Assembly: GCF_000002235.5 (NCBI RefSeq)
Contig: NW_022145611.1
Coordinates: forward strand, 1-64,000
DNA length: 64,000 nt
Direction of reading: 5' to 3'
Source: Strongylocentrotus purpuratus
Taxonomy: Eukaryota > Echinodermata > Echinoidea > Camarodonta > Strongylocentrotidae
The notes beneath the pieces were generated by a model. It made no database searches. It had not been told where the DNA came from and worked only from the letters and a program-made list of their open reading frames with translations. This document shows, one piece after another, positions 1 through 12,500 of this stretch. The translations under genes were made by a program, and so were the position numbers. How positions within the stretch are numbered: position 1 is the stretch's first letter; each line of letters starts with the position of its first letter.

Positions 1-16
1 TGGAGATTACCAGTGT

Positions 17-88
17 GAACATTGGTCTAGTGGAGGCAAACGCCTGGCATCTGGAAGGTATCGGGTTCGACACCCAGCTTTTTAGTGC
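17..88 (+). ncRNA. tRNA-like segment, first copy in the window (damaged)
   Basis: This is the same A and B boxes as the reference copy. Bases are missing in the GACACAT and GGACAGGC stretches (written GAACAT and GGAGGC), which breaks the D stem. CAGC is followed by a T run before AGTGC. It is likely a non-functional or mis-sequenced copy. Confidence 0.5.
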
Positions 89-1020
89 TTTTTTTTTTTT
101 TTTTTTTTTTTTTTATAAATCTTTGAAAATAAAAACTGATGTTAAACCCATTTTTATCTCACTCAAGAGTGATAAATAATTATTGTTGGTAATGTTGTGT
201 GGGAAAGGGTTCCAAATCTCAATATGTCAATGGATTCCTCAAAGAAATTAAAAAGGGCCTATGTGAGGGGGGAGCAGCTGAGTGTAGAAAACTGTGGGAG
301 CCCCTTTGGGTCTTTTTTTTTCTTTTTTTGACGCGGTCGTCACTAGCTGGCGGTCGTCAGCGTAGCCAGTGGCCGGTAGCGTGCCCCAAAGCCATGTCCA
401 ATTTTTAAACTACATTACTTTCTTCCTTTTATTCACTCTGTACAGTCCCATGCTATCCTTTTCGAGTCTGTAAACACTTTACAACATGAATTCAATGATG
501 GCAAGGTTTTACTTCTCATATGAAGCGCCCAAACTTCGCGAGGTGATTCAAGCCCAATATGGCTAACAACTGGCCTGCATACCCGAGCAGAATCATTTTG
601 TGCTCGACAAGACACACATCCTTGGGTAAAGAGGTCCGATATTATTATTTTTTTAGTTATTTTTTTTCATTGACAGTATACTATTAAATATCAGGAATAT
701 TGGATGCTCTGTTTCAAACACAGTCCAGATTGCCGCGCAATGAATTATCTCATGCTTCTTGTCCAAAAACCATATCTAACTGGTTTTTAAAACGGTATCA
801 TTTTAATTTCCATTTCCTCCTCAACAAAGGAGAAAATAACATTGATACTCTTTCTTTAACAAGCGGCTCTCTGAATTAGTTAGAATACCTCTTTTGCTAC
901 ATCTACAACAAGAAGTATTAATATGAAAAAAATACATGGAGATACCAGTGTGACACATTGGTCTAGTGGACAGGCAAACGCCTGGCATCTGGAAGGTATC
1001 GGTTCGACACCCAGCTAGTG

Positions 1021-1055
<35 letters not shown>

Positions 1056-1896
1056 CTTTGAAAATAAAACTGATGTTAAACCCATTTTTATCTCACTCAA
1101 AGAGTGATAAAATAATTATTGTTGGTAATGTTGATGTATGGGAGGGTTCCCAATCTCAATATGTCAATGGATTCCTCAAACAAAATTGAAAAAGGGCCTA
1201 TGGTGAGGGGGGCAGCTGATGTAGGAAAAACTGTAAGGGAGCCCCTTTGGGGTCTTTTTTTTTTTTTTTGACACGGTCGTCACCTAGCTGGCGGTCGTCA
1301 GCGTAGCCAGTGGCCGGTAGCGTTAGCCCCAAAGCCATGTCCAATTTTTAAACTACATTACTTTTTCCTTTTATTCACTCTGTACAGTCCCATGCCTTCC
1401 TTTCGAGTCTGTAAACAACTTTACAACATGAATTCAATGATGGGCAAGGTTTTACTTCTCATATGAAAGCGCCCAAACTTCGCGAGGTGATTCAAGCCCA
1501 ATATGGGCTAACAACTGGCCTGCATACCCGAGCAGAATCATTTTGTGCTCGACAAAGACACACATCCTTGGGTAAAGAGGTCCATATTATTAATTTTTTT
1601 AGTTATATTTTTTCATTGACAGTATACTATTAACTATCAGAATATTGGATGCTCTGTTTCAAATACAGTCCAGATTGCCGCGCAATGAATTATCTCATGC
1701 TTCTTGTCCAAAACCATATCTAACTGGTTTTTAAAACGGTATCATTTTAATTTCCATTTCCTCCTCAACAAAGGAGAAATAACATTTGATACTCTTTCTT
1801 TAACAAGCGGCTCTCTGAATTAGTTAGAATACCTCTTTTGCTACATCTACAACAAGAAGTATTAATATGAAAAAAATACATGGAGATTACCAGTGT

Positions 1897-1969
1897 GACA
1901 CATTGGTCTAGTGGACAGGCAAACGCCTGGCATCTGGAAGGTATCGGGTTCGACTCCCAGCTTTTTGGC
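1897..1969 (+). ncRNA. tRNA-like segment, copy 3, with consensus B box
   Basis: The B box reads GGTTCGACTCC, the exact tRNA consensus, and the T stem is otherwise as in the reference copy. The 3' flank is CAGC, five T, GGC, then a long T tract. This may be closer to the ancestral tRNA-derived sequence than the homogenised right-hand copies. Confidence 0.55.
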
Positions 1970-3889
1970 TTTTTTTTTTTTTTTTTTTTTATTTTTTTTT
2001 ATAAATCTTTGAAAATAAAACTGATGTTAAACCCATTTTTATCTCACTCAAAGAGTGATAAAATAATTATTGTTGGTAATGTTGATGTATGGGAAGGGTT
2101 CCAAATCTCAATATGTCAATGGATTCCTCAAACAAATTGAAAAAGGGCCTATGGTGAGGGGGAGCAGCTGAGTGTAGGAAAGACTGTAAGGGAGCCCCTT
2201 TGGGGGTCTTTTTTTTTTTCTTTTTTGGGACGTCGTCCCCTAGCTGGCGTCGTCAGCGTAGCCAGTGGCCGGTAGCGTTAGCCCCAAAGCCATGTCCAAT
2301 TTTTAAACTACATTACTTTCTTCCTTTTATTCACTCTGTACACTCCCATGCTATCCTTTTCGAGTCTGTAAACAACTTTACAACATGAATTCAATGATGG
2401 GCAAGGTTTTACTTCTCATATGAAGCGCCCAACTTCGCGAGGTGATTCAGCCCAATATGGGCTAACAACTGGCCTGCATACCCGAGCAGAATCATTTTGT
2501 GCTCGACAAAGACACACATCCTTGGTAAAGAGGTCCGATATTATTAATTTTTTTAGTTATATTTTTTCATTGACAGTATACTATTAACTATCAGGAATAT
2601 TGGATGCTCTGTTTCAAACACAGTCCAGATTGCCGCGCAATGAATTATCTCATGCTTCTTGTCCAAAAACCATATCTAACTGGTTTTTAAAACGGTATCA
2701 TTTTAATTTCCATTTCCTCCTCAACAAAGGAGAAAATAACATTTGATACTCTTTCTTTAACAAGCGGCTCTCTGAATTAGTTAGAATACCTCTTTTGCTA
2801 CATCTACAACAAGAAGTATTAATATGAAAAAAAATACATGGAGATTACCAGTGTGACACATTGGTCTAGTGGACAGGCAAACGCCTGGCATCTGGAAGGT
2901 ATCGGGTTCGACACCCAGCTTTTTTGTGCTTTTTTTTTTTTTTTTTTTTTTTTTATAAATCTTTGAAAAATAAAAACTGATGTTAAACCCATTTTATCTC
3001 ACTCAAAGAGTGATAAAATAATTATTGTTGGTAATGTTGATGTATGGGAAAGGGTTCCAAATCTCAATATGTCAATGGATTCCTCAAACAAATTGAAAAA
3101 AGGGCCTATGGTGAGGGGGGAGCAGCTGAGTGTAGGAAAAACTGTAAGGGAGCCCCTTTGGGGGTCTTTTTTTTTTTTTTTTGACACGGTCGTCACCTAG
3201 CTGGCGGTCGTCAGCGTAGCCAGTGGCCGGTAGCGTTAGCCCCAAAGCCATGTCCAATTTTTAAACTACATTACTTTCTTCCTTTTATTCACTCTGTACA
3301 GTCCCATGCTATCCTTTTCGAGTCTGTAAACAACTTTACAACATGAATTCAATGATGGGCAAGGTTTTACTTCTCATATGAAAGCGCCCAACTTCGCGAG
3401 GTGATTCAAGCCCAATATGGGCTAACAACTGGCCTGCATACCCGAGCAGAATCATTTTGTGCTCGACAAAGACACACAGCCTTGGGTAAAGAGGTCCGAT
3501 ATTATTAATTTTTTTAGTTATATTTTTTCATTGACAGTATACTATTAAATATCAGGAATATTGGATGCTCTGTTTCAAACACAGTCCAGATTGCCGCGCA
3601 ATGAATTATCTCATGCTTCTTGTCCAAAACCATATCTAACTGTTTTTTAAAACGGTATCATTTTAATTTCCATTTCCTCCTCAACAAAGGAGAAAATAAC
3701 ATTTGATACTCTTTCTTTAACAAGCGGCTCTCTGAATTAGTTAGAATACCTCTTTTGCTACATCTACAACAAGAAGTATTAATATGAAAAAAAATACATG
3801 GAGATTACCAGTGTGACACATTGGTCTAGTGGATAGGCAAACGCCTGGCATCTGGAAGGTATCGGGTTCGACACCCAGCTTTTTTAGTG

Positions 3890-3924
<35 letters not shown>

Positions 3925-5815
3925 CTTTGAAAAATAAAAACTGATGTTAAACCCATTTTTATCTCACTCAAAGAGTGATAAAATAATTATTGTTGGCAGT
4001 AATGTTGATGTATGGGAAAGGGTTCCAAATCTCAATATGTCAATGGATTCCTCAAACAAAATTGAAAAAGGGCCTATGGTGAGGGGGGAGCAGCTGAGTG
4101 TAGGAAAACTGTAAGGGAGCCCCTTTGGGGGTCTTTTTTTTCTTTTTTTGACGCGGTCGTCACTAGCTGGCGGTCGTCAGCGTAGCCAGTGGCCGGTAGC
4201 GTTAGCCCCAAAGCCATGTCCAATTTTTAAACTACATTACTTTCTTCCTTTTATTCACTCTGTACAGTCCCATGCTATCCTTTTCGAGTCTGTAAACAAC
4301 TTTACAACATGAATTCAATGATGGGCAAGGTTTTACTTCTCATATGAAAGCGCCCAAACTTCGCGAGGTGATTCAAGCCCAATATGGGCTAACAACTGGC
4401 CTGCATACCCGAGCAGAATCATTTTGTGCTCGACAAAGACACACAGCCTTGGGTAAAGAGGTCCATATTATAATTTTTTTTAGTTATATTTTTTCATTGA
4501 CAGTATACTATTAACTATCAGGAATATTGGATGCTCTGTTTCAAATACAGTCCAGATTGCCGCGCAATGAATTATCTCATGCTTCTTGTCCAAAAACCAT
4601 ATCTAACTGGTTTTTAAAACGGTATCATTTTAATTTCCATTTCCTCCTCAACAAAGGAGAAAATAACATTTGATACTCTTTCTTTAACAAGCGGCTCTCT
4701 GAATTAGTTAGAATACCTCTTTTGCTACATCTACAACAAGAAGTATTAATATGAAAAAAAATACATGGAGATTACCAGTGTGACACATTGGTCTAGTGGA
4801 CAGGCAAACGCCTGGCATCTGGAAGGTATCGGGTTCGACACCCAGCTAGTGCTTTTTTTTTTTTTTTATTTTTTTTTTTTATAAATCTTTGAAAAATAAA
4901 AACTGATGTTAAACCCATTTTTATCTCACTCAAAGAGTGATAAAATAATTATTGTTGGCAGTAATGTTGATGTATGGGAAGGGTTCCAAATCTCAATATG
5001 TCAATGGATTCCTCAAACAAATTGAAAAAAGGCCTATGGTGAGGGGGAGCAGCTGAGTGTAGGAAAAACTGTAAGGAGCCCCTTTGGGGGTCTTTTTTTT
5101 TTTTTTTTTGACACGGTCGTCACCTAGCTGGCGGTCGTCAGCGTAGCCAGTGGCCGGTAGCGTTAGCCCCAAAGCCATGTCCAATTTTTAAACTACATTA
5201 CTTTCTTCCTTTTATTCACTCTGTACAGTCCCATGCTATCCTTTTCGAGTCTGTAAACAACTTTACAACATGAATTCAATGATGGGCAAGGTTTTACTTC
5301 TCATATGAAAGCGCCCTAACTTCGCGAGGTGATTCAAGCCCAATATGGGCTAACAACTGGCCTGCATACCCGAGCAGAATCATTTTGTGCTCGACAAAGA
5401 CACACATCCTTGGGTAAAGAGGTCCGATATTATTAATTTTTTTAGTTATATTTTTTCATTGACAGTATACTATTAACTATCAGGAATATTGGATGCTCTG
5501 TTTCAATACAGTCCAGATTGCCGCGCAATGAATTATCTCATGCTTCTTGTCCAAAAACCATATCTAACTGGTTTTTAAAACGGTATCATTTAATTTCCAT
5601 TTCCTCCTCAACAAAGGAGAAAATAACATTTGATACTCTTTCTTTAACAAGCGGCTCTCTGAATTAGTTAGAATACCTCTTTTGCTACATCTACAACAAG
5701 AAGTATTAATATGAAAAAAAATACATGGAGATTACCAGTGTGACACATTGGTCTAGTGGATAGGCAAACGCCTGGCATCTGGAAGGTATCGGGTTCGACT
5801 CCCAGCTTTTTTAGT

Positions 5816-5849
<34 letters not shown>

Positions 5850-8591
5850 ATCTTTGAAAAATAAAAACTGATGTTAAACCCATTTTTATCTCACTCAAAG
5901 AGTGATAAAATAATTATTGTTGGCAGTAATGTTGATGTATGGGAAAGGGTTCCAAATCTCAATATGTCAATGGATTCCTCAAAGAAATTGAAAAAAGGGC
6001 CTATGGTGAGGGGGGAGCAGCTGAGTGTAGGAAAACTGTAAGGGAGCCCCTTTGGGGGTCTTTTTTTTTTGTTTTTTTGGACGCGGTCGTCAGCGTAGCC
6101 AGTGGCCGGTAGCGTTAGCCCCAAAGCCATGTCCAATTTTTAAACTACATTACTTTCTTCCTTTTATTCACTCTGTACAGTCCCATGCTATCCTTTTCGA
6201 GTCTGTAAACAACTTTACAACATGAATTCAATGATGGGCAAGGTTTTACTTCTCATATGAAAGCGCCCAAACTTCGCGAGTTGATTCAAGCCCAATATGG
6301 GCTAACAACTGGCCTGCATACCCGAGCAGAATCATTTTGTGCTCGACAAAGACACACATCCTTGGGTAAAGAGGTCCGATATTATTAATTTTTTTAGTTA
6401 TATTTTTTCATTGACAGTATACTATTAATATCAGGAATATTGGATGCTCTGTTTCAAACACAGTCCAGATTGCCGCGCAATGAATTATCTCATGCTTCTT
6501 GTCCAAAAACCATATCTAACTGGTTTTTAAAACGGTATCATTTTAATTTCCATTTCCTCCTCAACAAAGGAGAAAATAACATTTGATACTCTTTCTTTAA
6601 CAAGCGGCTCTCTGAATTAGTTAGAATACCTCTTTTGCTACATCTACAACAAGAAGTATTAATATGAAAAAAATACATGGAGATTACCAGTGTGACACAT
6701 TGGTCTAGTGGACAGGCAAACGCCTGGCATCTGGAAGGTATCGGGTTCGACACCCAGCTAGTGCTTTTTTTTTTTTTTTTCTTTTTTTTTATTATAAATC
6801 TTTGAAAAATAAAAACTGATGTTAAACCCATTTTTATCTCACTCAAAGAGTGATAAAATAATTATTGTTGGTAATGTTGATGTATGGGAAAGGGTTCCAA
6901 ATCTCAATATGTCAATGGATTCCTCAAAGAAATTGAAAAAAGGGCCTATGGTGAGGGGGAGCAGCTGAGTGTAGGAAAACTGTAAGGGAGCCCCTTTGGG
7001 GGTCTTTTTTTTTTGTTTTTGGACGCGGTCGTCAGCTAGCTGGCGGTCGTCAGCGTAGCCAGTGGCCGGTAGCGTTAGCCCCAAAGCCATGTCCAATTTT
7101 TAAACTACATTACTTTCTTCCTTTTATTCACTCTGTACAGTCCCATGCTATCCTTTTCGAGTCTGTAAACAACTTTACAACATGAATTCAATGATGGGCA
7201 AGGTTTTACTTCTCATATGAAAGCGCCCAAACTTCGCGAGGTGATTCAAGCCCAATATGGGCTAACAACTGGCCTGCATACCCGAGCAGAATCATTTTGT
7301 GCTCGACAAAGACACACATCCTTGGGTAAAGAGGTCCGATATTATTAATTTTTTTAGTTATATTTTTTCATTGACAGTATACTATTAATATCAGGAATAT
7401 TGGATGCTCTGTTTCAAACACAGTCCAGATTGCCGCGCAATGAATTATCTCATGCTTCTTGTCCAAAAACCATATCTAACTGGTTTTTAAAACGGTATCA
7501 TTTTAATTTCCATTTCCTCCTCAACAAAGGAGAAAATAACATTTGATACTCTTTCTTTAACAAGCGGCTCTCTGAATTAGTTAGAATACCTCTTTTGCTA
7601 CATCTACAACAAGAAGTATTAATATGAAAAAAATACATGGAGATTACCAGTGTGACACATTGGTCTAGTGGACAGGCAAACGCCTGGCATCTGGAAGGTA
7701 TCGGGTTCGACACCCAGCTAGTGCTTTTTTTTTTTTTTTCTTTTTTTTTTATAAAATCTTTGAAAAATAAAAACTGATGTTAAACCCATTTTTATCTCAC
7801 TCAAAGAGTGATAAAATAATTATTGTTGGTAATGTTGATGTATGGGAAAGGGTTCCAAATCTCAATATGTCAATGGATTCCTCAAAGAAATTGAAAAAGG
7901 GCCTATGGTGAGGGGGGAGCAGCTGAGTGTAGGAAAACTGTAAGGGAGCCCCTTTGGGGGTCTTTTTTTTTGTTTTTTTGACGCGGTCGTCAGCTAGCTG
8001 GCGGTCGTCAGCGTAGCCAGTGGCCGGTAGCGTTAGCCCCAAAGCCATGTCCAATTTTTAAACTACATTACTTTCTTCCTTTTATTCACTCTGTACAGTC
8101 CCATGCTATCCTTTTCGAGTCTGTAAACAACTTTACAACATGAATTCAATGATGGGCAAGGTTTTACTTCTCATATGAAAGCGCCCAACTTCGCGAGGTG
8201 ATTCAAGCCCAATATGGGCTAACAACTGGCCTGCATACCCGAGCAGAATCATTTTGTGCTCGACAAAGACACACATCCTTGGGTAAAGAGGTCCGATATT
8301 ATTAATTTTTTTAGTTATATTTTTTCATTGACAGTATACTATTAAATATCAGGAATATTGGATGCTCTGTTTCAAACACAGTCCAGATTGCCGCGCAATG
8401 AATTATCTCATGCTTCTTGTCCAAAAACCATATCTAACTGGTTTTTAAAACGGTATCATTTTAATTTCCATTTCCTCCTCAACAAAGGAGAAAATAACAT
8501 TTGATACTCTTTCTTTAACAAGCGGCTCTCTGAATTAGTTAGAATACCTCTTTTGCTACATCTACAACAAGAAGTATTAATATGAAAAAAA

Positions 8592-9585
8592 TACATGGAG
8601 ATTACCAGTGTGACACATTGGTCTAGTGGACAGGCTGGCATCTGGAAGGTATCGGGTTCGACACCCAGCTAGTGCTTTTTTTTTTTTTCTTTTTTTTTTT
8701 ATTATAAATCTTTTTATTATATTTTTTTTTTTTTATTTTTTTTTATTAAATCTTTGAAAAATAAAACTGATGTTAAACCCATTTTTATCTCACTCAAAGA
8801 GTGATAAATAATTATTGTTGGTAATGTTGATGTATGGGAAAGGGTTCCAAATCTCAATATGTCAATGGATTCCTCAAAAGAATTGAAAAAGGGCCTATGG
8901 TGAGGGGGGAGCAGCTGAGTGTAGGAAAAACTGTAAGGGAGCCCCTTTGGGGTCTTTTTTTTTTGTTTTTTTTGACGCGGTCGTCAGCTAGCTGGCGGTC
9001 GTCAGCGTAGCCAGTGGCCGGTAGCGTTAGCCCCAAAGCCATGTCCAATTTTTAAACTACATTACTTTCTTCCTTTTATTCACTCTGTACAGTCCCATGC
9101 TATCCTTTTCGAGTCTGTAAACAACTTTACAACATGAATTCAATGATGGGCAAGGTTTTACTTCTCATATGAAAGCGCCCAAACTTCGCGAGGTGATTCA
9201 AGCCCAATATGGGCTAACAACTGGCCTGCATACCCGAGCAGAATCATTTTGTGCTCGACAAAGACACACATCCTTGGGTAAAGAGGTCCATATTATTAAT
9301 TTTTTTAGTTATATTTTTTCATTGACAGTATACTATTAAATATCAGGAATATTGGATGCTCTGTTTCAAACACAGTCCAGATTGCCGCGCAATGAATTAT
9401 CTCATGCTTCTTGTCCAAAAACCATATCTAACTGGTTTTTAAAACGGTATCATTTTAATTTCCATTTCCTCCTCAACAAAGGAGAAAATAACATTTGATA
9501 CTCTTTCTTTAACAAGCGGCTCTCTGAATTAGTTAGAATACCTCTTTTGCTACATCTACAACAAGAAGTATTAATATGAAAAAAA
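8592..9585 (+). repeat. Aberrant satellite unit (copy 10, 994 bp)
   Basis: The tRNA-like segment (8612-8675) lacks seven bases (AAACGCC) after GGACAGGC, shortening the distance between the A and B boxes. The T tract after it is expanded to about 80 bp of T runs with ATTATAAATC, ATTATA and ATTAAATC, as if the tract and its right border had been duplicated. This is the longest unit in the window. It lies at the border between the diverged and regular parts of the array. Confidence 0.75.
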
Positions 9586-12500
9586 TACATGGAGATTACC
9601 AGTGTGACACATTGGTCTAGTGGACAGGCAAACGCCTGGCATCTGGAAGGTATCGGGTTCGACACCCAGCTAGTGCTTTTTTTTTTTTTTTTTTTTTTTT
9701 TTATAAATCTTTGAAAAATAAAACTGATGTTAAACCCATTTTTATCTCACTCAAAGAGTGATAAAATAATTATTGTTGGTAATGTTGATGTATGGGAAAG
9801 GGTTCCAAATCTCAATATGTCAATGGATTCCTCAAAGAAATTGAAAAAAGGGCCTATGGTGAGGGGGGAGCAGCTGAGTGTAGGAAAAACTGTAAGGGAG
9901 CCCCTTTGGGGGTCTTTTTTTTGTTTTTTTGGACGCGGTCGTCAGCGTAGCCAGTGGCCGGTAGCGTTAGCCCCAAAGCCATGTCCAATTTTTAAACTAC
10001 ATTACTTTCTTCCTTTTATTCACTCTGTACAGTCCCATGCTATCCTTTTCGAGTCTGTAAACAACTTTACAACATGAATTCAATGATGGGCAAGGTTTTA
10101 CTTCTCATATGAAAGCGCCCAAACTTCGCGAGGTGATTCAAGCCCAATATGGGCTAACAACTGGCCTGCATACCCGAGCAGAATCATTTTGTGCTCGACA
10201 AAGACACACATCCTTGGGTAAAGAGGTCCGATATTATTAATTTTTTAGTTATATTTTTTCATTGACAGTATACTATTAAATATCAGGAATATTGGATGCT
10301 CTGTTTCAAACACAGTCCAGATTGCCGCGCAATGAATTATCTCATGCTTCTTGTCCAAAAACCATATCTAACTGGTTTTTAAAACGGTATCATTTTAATT
10401 TCCATTTCCTCCTCAACAAAGGAGAAAATAACATTTGATACTCTTTCTTTAACAAGCGGCTCTCTGAATTAGTTAGAATACCTCTTTTGCTACATCTACA
10501 ACAAGAAGTATTAATATGAAAAAAAATACATGGAGATTACCAGTGTGACACATTGGTCTAGTGGACAGGCAAACGCCTGGCATCTGGAAGGTATCGGGTT
10601 CGACACCCAGCTAGTGCTTTTTTTTTTTTTTTTTTCTTTTTTTTTTATTATAAATCTTTGAAAAATAAAAACTGATGTTAAACCCATTTTTATCTCACTC
10701 AAAGAGTGATAAAATAATTATTGTTGGTAATGTTGATGTATGGGAAAGGGTTCCAAATCTCAATATGTCAATGGATTCCTCAAAAGAAATTGAAAAAAGG
10801 GCCTATGGTGAGGGGGAGCAGCTGAGTGTAGGAAAAACTGTAAGGGAGCCCCTTTGGGGGTCTTTTTTTTGTTTTTTGACGCGGTCGTCAGCTAGCTGGC
10901 GGTCGTCAGCGTAGCCAGTGGCCGGTAGCGTTAGCCCCAAAGCCATGTCCAATTTTTAAACTACATTACTTTCTTCCTTTTATTCACTCTGTACAGTCCC
11001 ATGCTATCCTTTTCGAGTCTGTAAACAACTTTACAACATGAATTCAATGATGGGCAAGGTTTTACTTCTCATATGAAAGCGCCCAAACTTCGCGAGGTGA
11101 TTCAAGCCCAATATGGGCTAACAACTGGCCTGCATACCCGAGCAGAATCATTTTGTGCTCGACAAAGACACACATCCTTGGGTAAAGAGGTCCGATATTA
11201 TTAATTTTTTTAGTTATATTTTTTCATTGACAGTATACTATTAAATATCAGGAATATTGGATGCTCTGTTTCAAACACAGTCCAGATTGCCGCGCAATGA
11301 ATTATCTCATGCTTCTTGTCCAAAAACCATATCTAACTGGTTTTTAAAACGGTATCATTTTAATTTCCATTTCCTCCTCAACAAAGGAGAAAATAACATT
11401 TGATACTCTTTCTTTAACAAGCGGCTCTCTGAATTAGTTAGAATACCTCTTTTGCTACATCTACAACAAGAAGTATTAATATGAAAAAAAATACATGGAG
11501 ATTACCAGTGTGACACATTGGTCTAGTGGACAGGCAAACGCCTGGCATCTGGAAGGTATCGGGTTCGACACCCAGCTAGTGCTTTTTTTTTTTTTTTTTT
11601 TTTTTTTTATTATAAATCTTTGAAAAATAAAAACTGATGTTAAACCCATTTTTATCTCACTCAAAGAGTGATAAAATAATTATTGTTGGTAATGTTGATG
11701 TATGGGAAAGGGTTCCAAATCTCAATATGTCAATGGATTCCTCAAATGAAATTGAAAAAAGGGCCTATGGTGAGGGGGGAGCAGCTGAGTGTAGGAAAAA
11801 CTGTAAGGGAGCCCCTTTGGGGGTCTTTTTTTTGTTTTTTGGACGCGGTCGTCAGCTAGCTGGCGGTCGTCAGCGTAGCCAGTGGCCGGTAGCGTTAGCC
11901 CCAAAGCCATGTCCAATTTTTAAACTACATTACTTTCTTCCTTTTATTCACTCTGTACAGTCCCATGCTATCCTTTTCGAGTCTGTAAACAACTTTACAA
12001 CATGAATTCAATGATGGGCAAGGTTTTACTTCTCATATGAAAGCGCCCAAACTTCGCGAGGTGATTCAAGCCCAATATGGGCTAACAACTGGCCTGCATA
12101 CCCGAGCAGAATCATTTTGTGCTCGACAAAGACACACATCCTTGGGTAAAGAGGTCCGATATTATTAATTTTTTTAGTTATATTTTTTCATTGACAGTAT
12201 ACTATTAAATATCAGGAATATTGGATGCTCTGTTTCAAACACAGTCCAGATTGCCGCGCAATGAATTATCTCATGCTTCTTGTCCAAAAACCATATCTAA
12301 CTGGTTTTTAAAACGGTATCATTTTAATTTCCATTTCCTCCTCAACAAAGGAGAAAATAACATTTGATACTCTTTCTTTAACAAGCGGCTCTCTGAATTA
12401 GTTAGAATACCTCTTTTGCTACATCTACAACAAGAAGTATTAATATGAAAAAAAATACATGGAGATTACCAGTGTGACACATTGGTCTAGTGGACAGGCA

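Larger units (their letters stand above)
1..9585 (+). repeat. Left, diverged part of the satellite array (copies 1-10)
   Basis: These copies differ from one another far more than the rest. Many differences are one-base losses or gains in homopolymers (runs of A, G or C one base short), plus substitutions. Several copies (1, 3, 4, 5, 7) read CAGC, then a run of T, then AGTGC or GGC after the B box, where later copies read CAGCTAGTGC. Copies 3 and 7 have the B box as GGTTCGACTCC instead of GGTTCGACACC. Copies 5, 6 and 7 share a CAG insertion (about 3997, 4959 and 5924). Either these are old copies at an array edge that escaped homogenisation, or the consensus here is poorly polished. The homopolymer bias of the indels favours at least some sequencing error; the shared substitutions and the CAG insertion look real. 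Confidence 0.85.
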
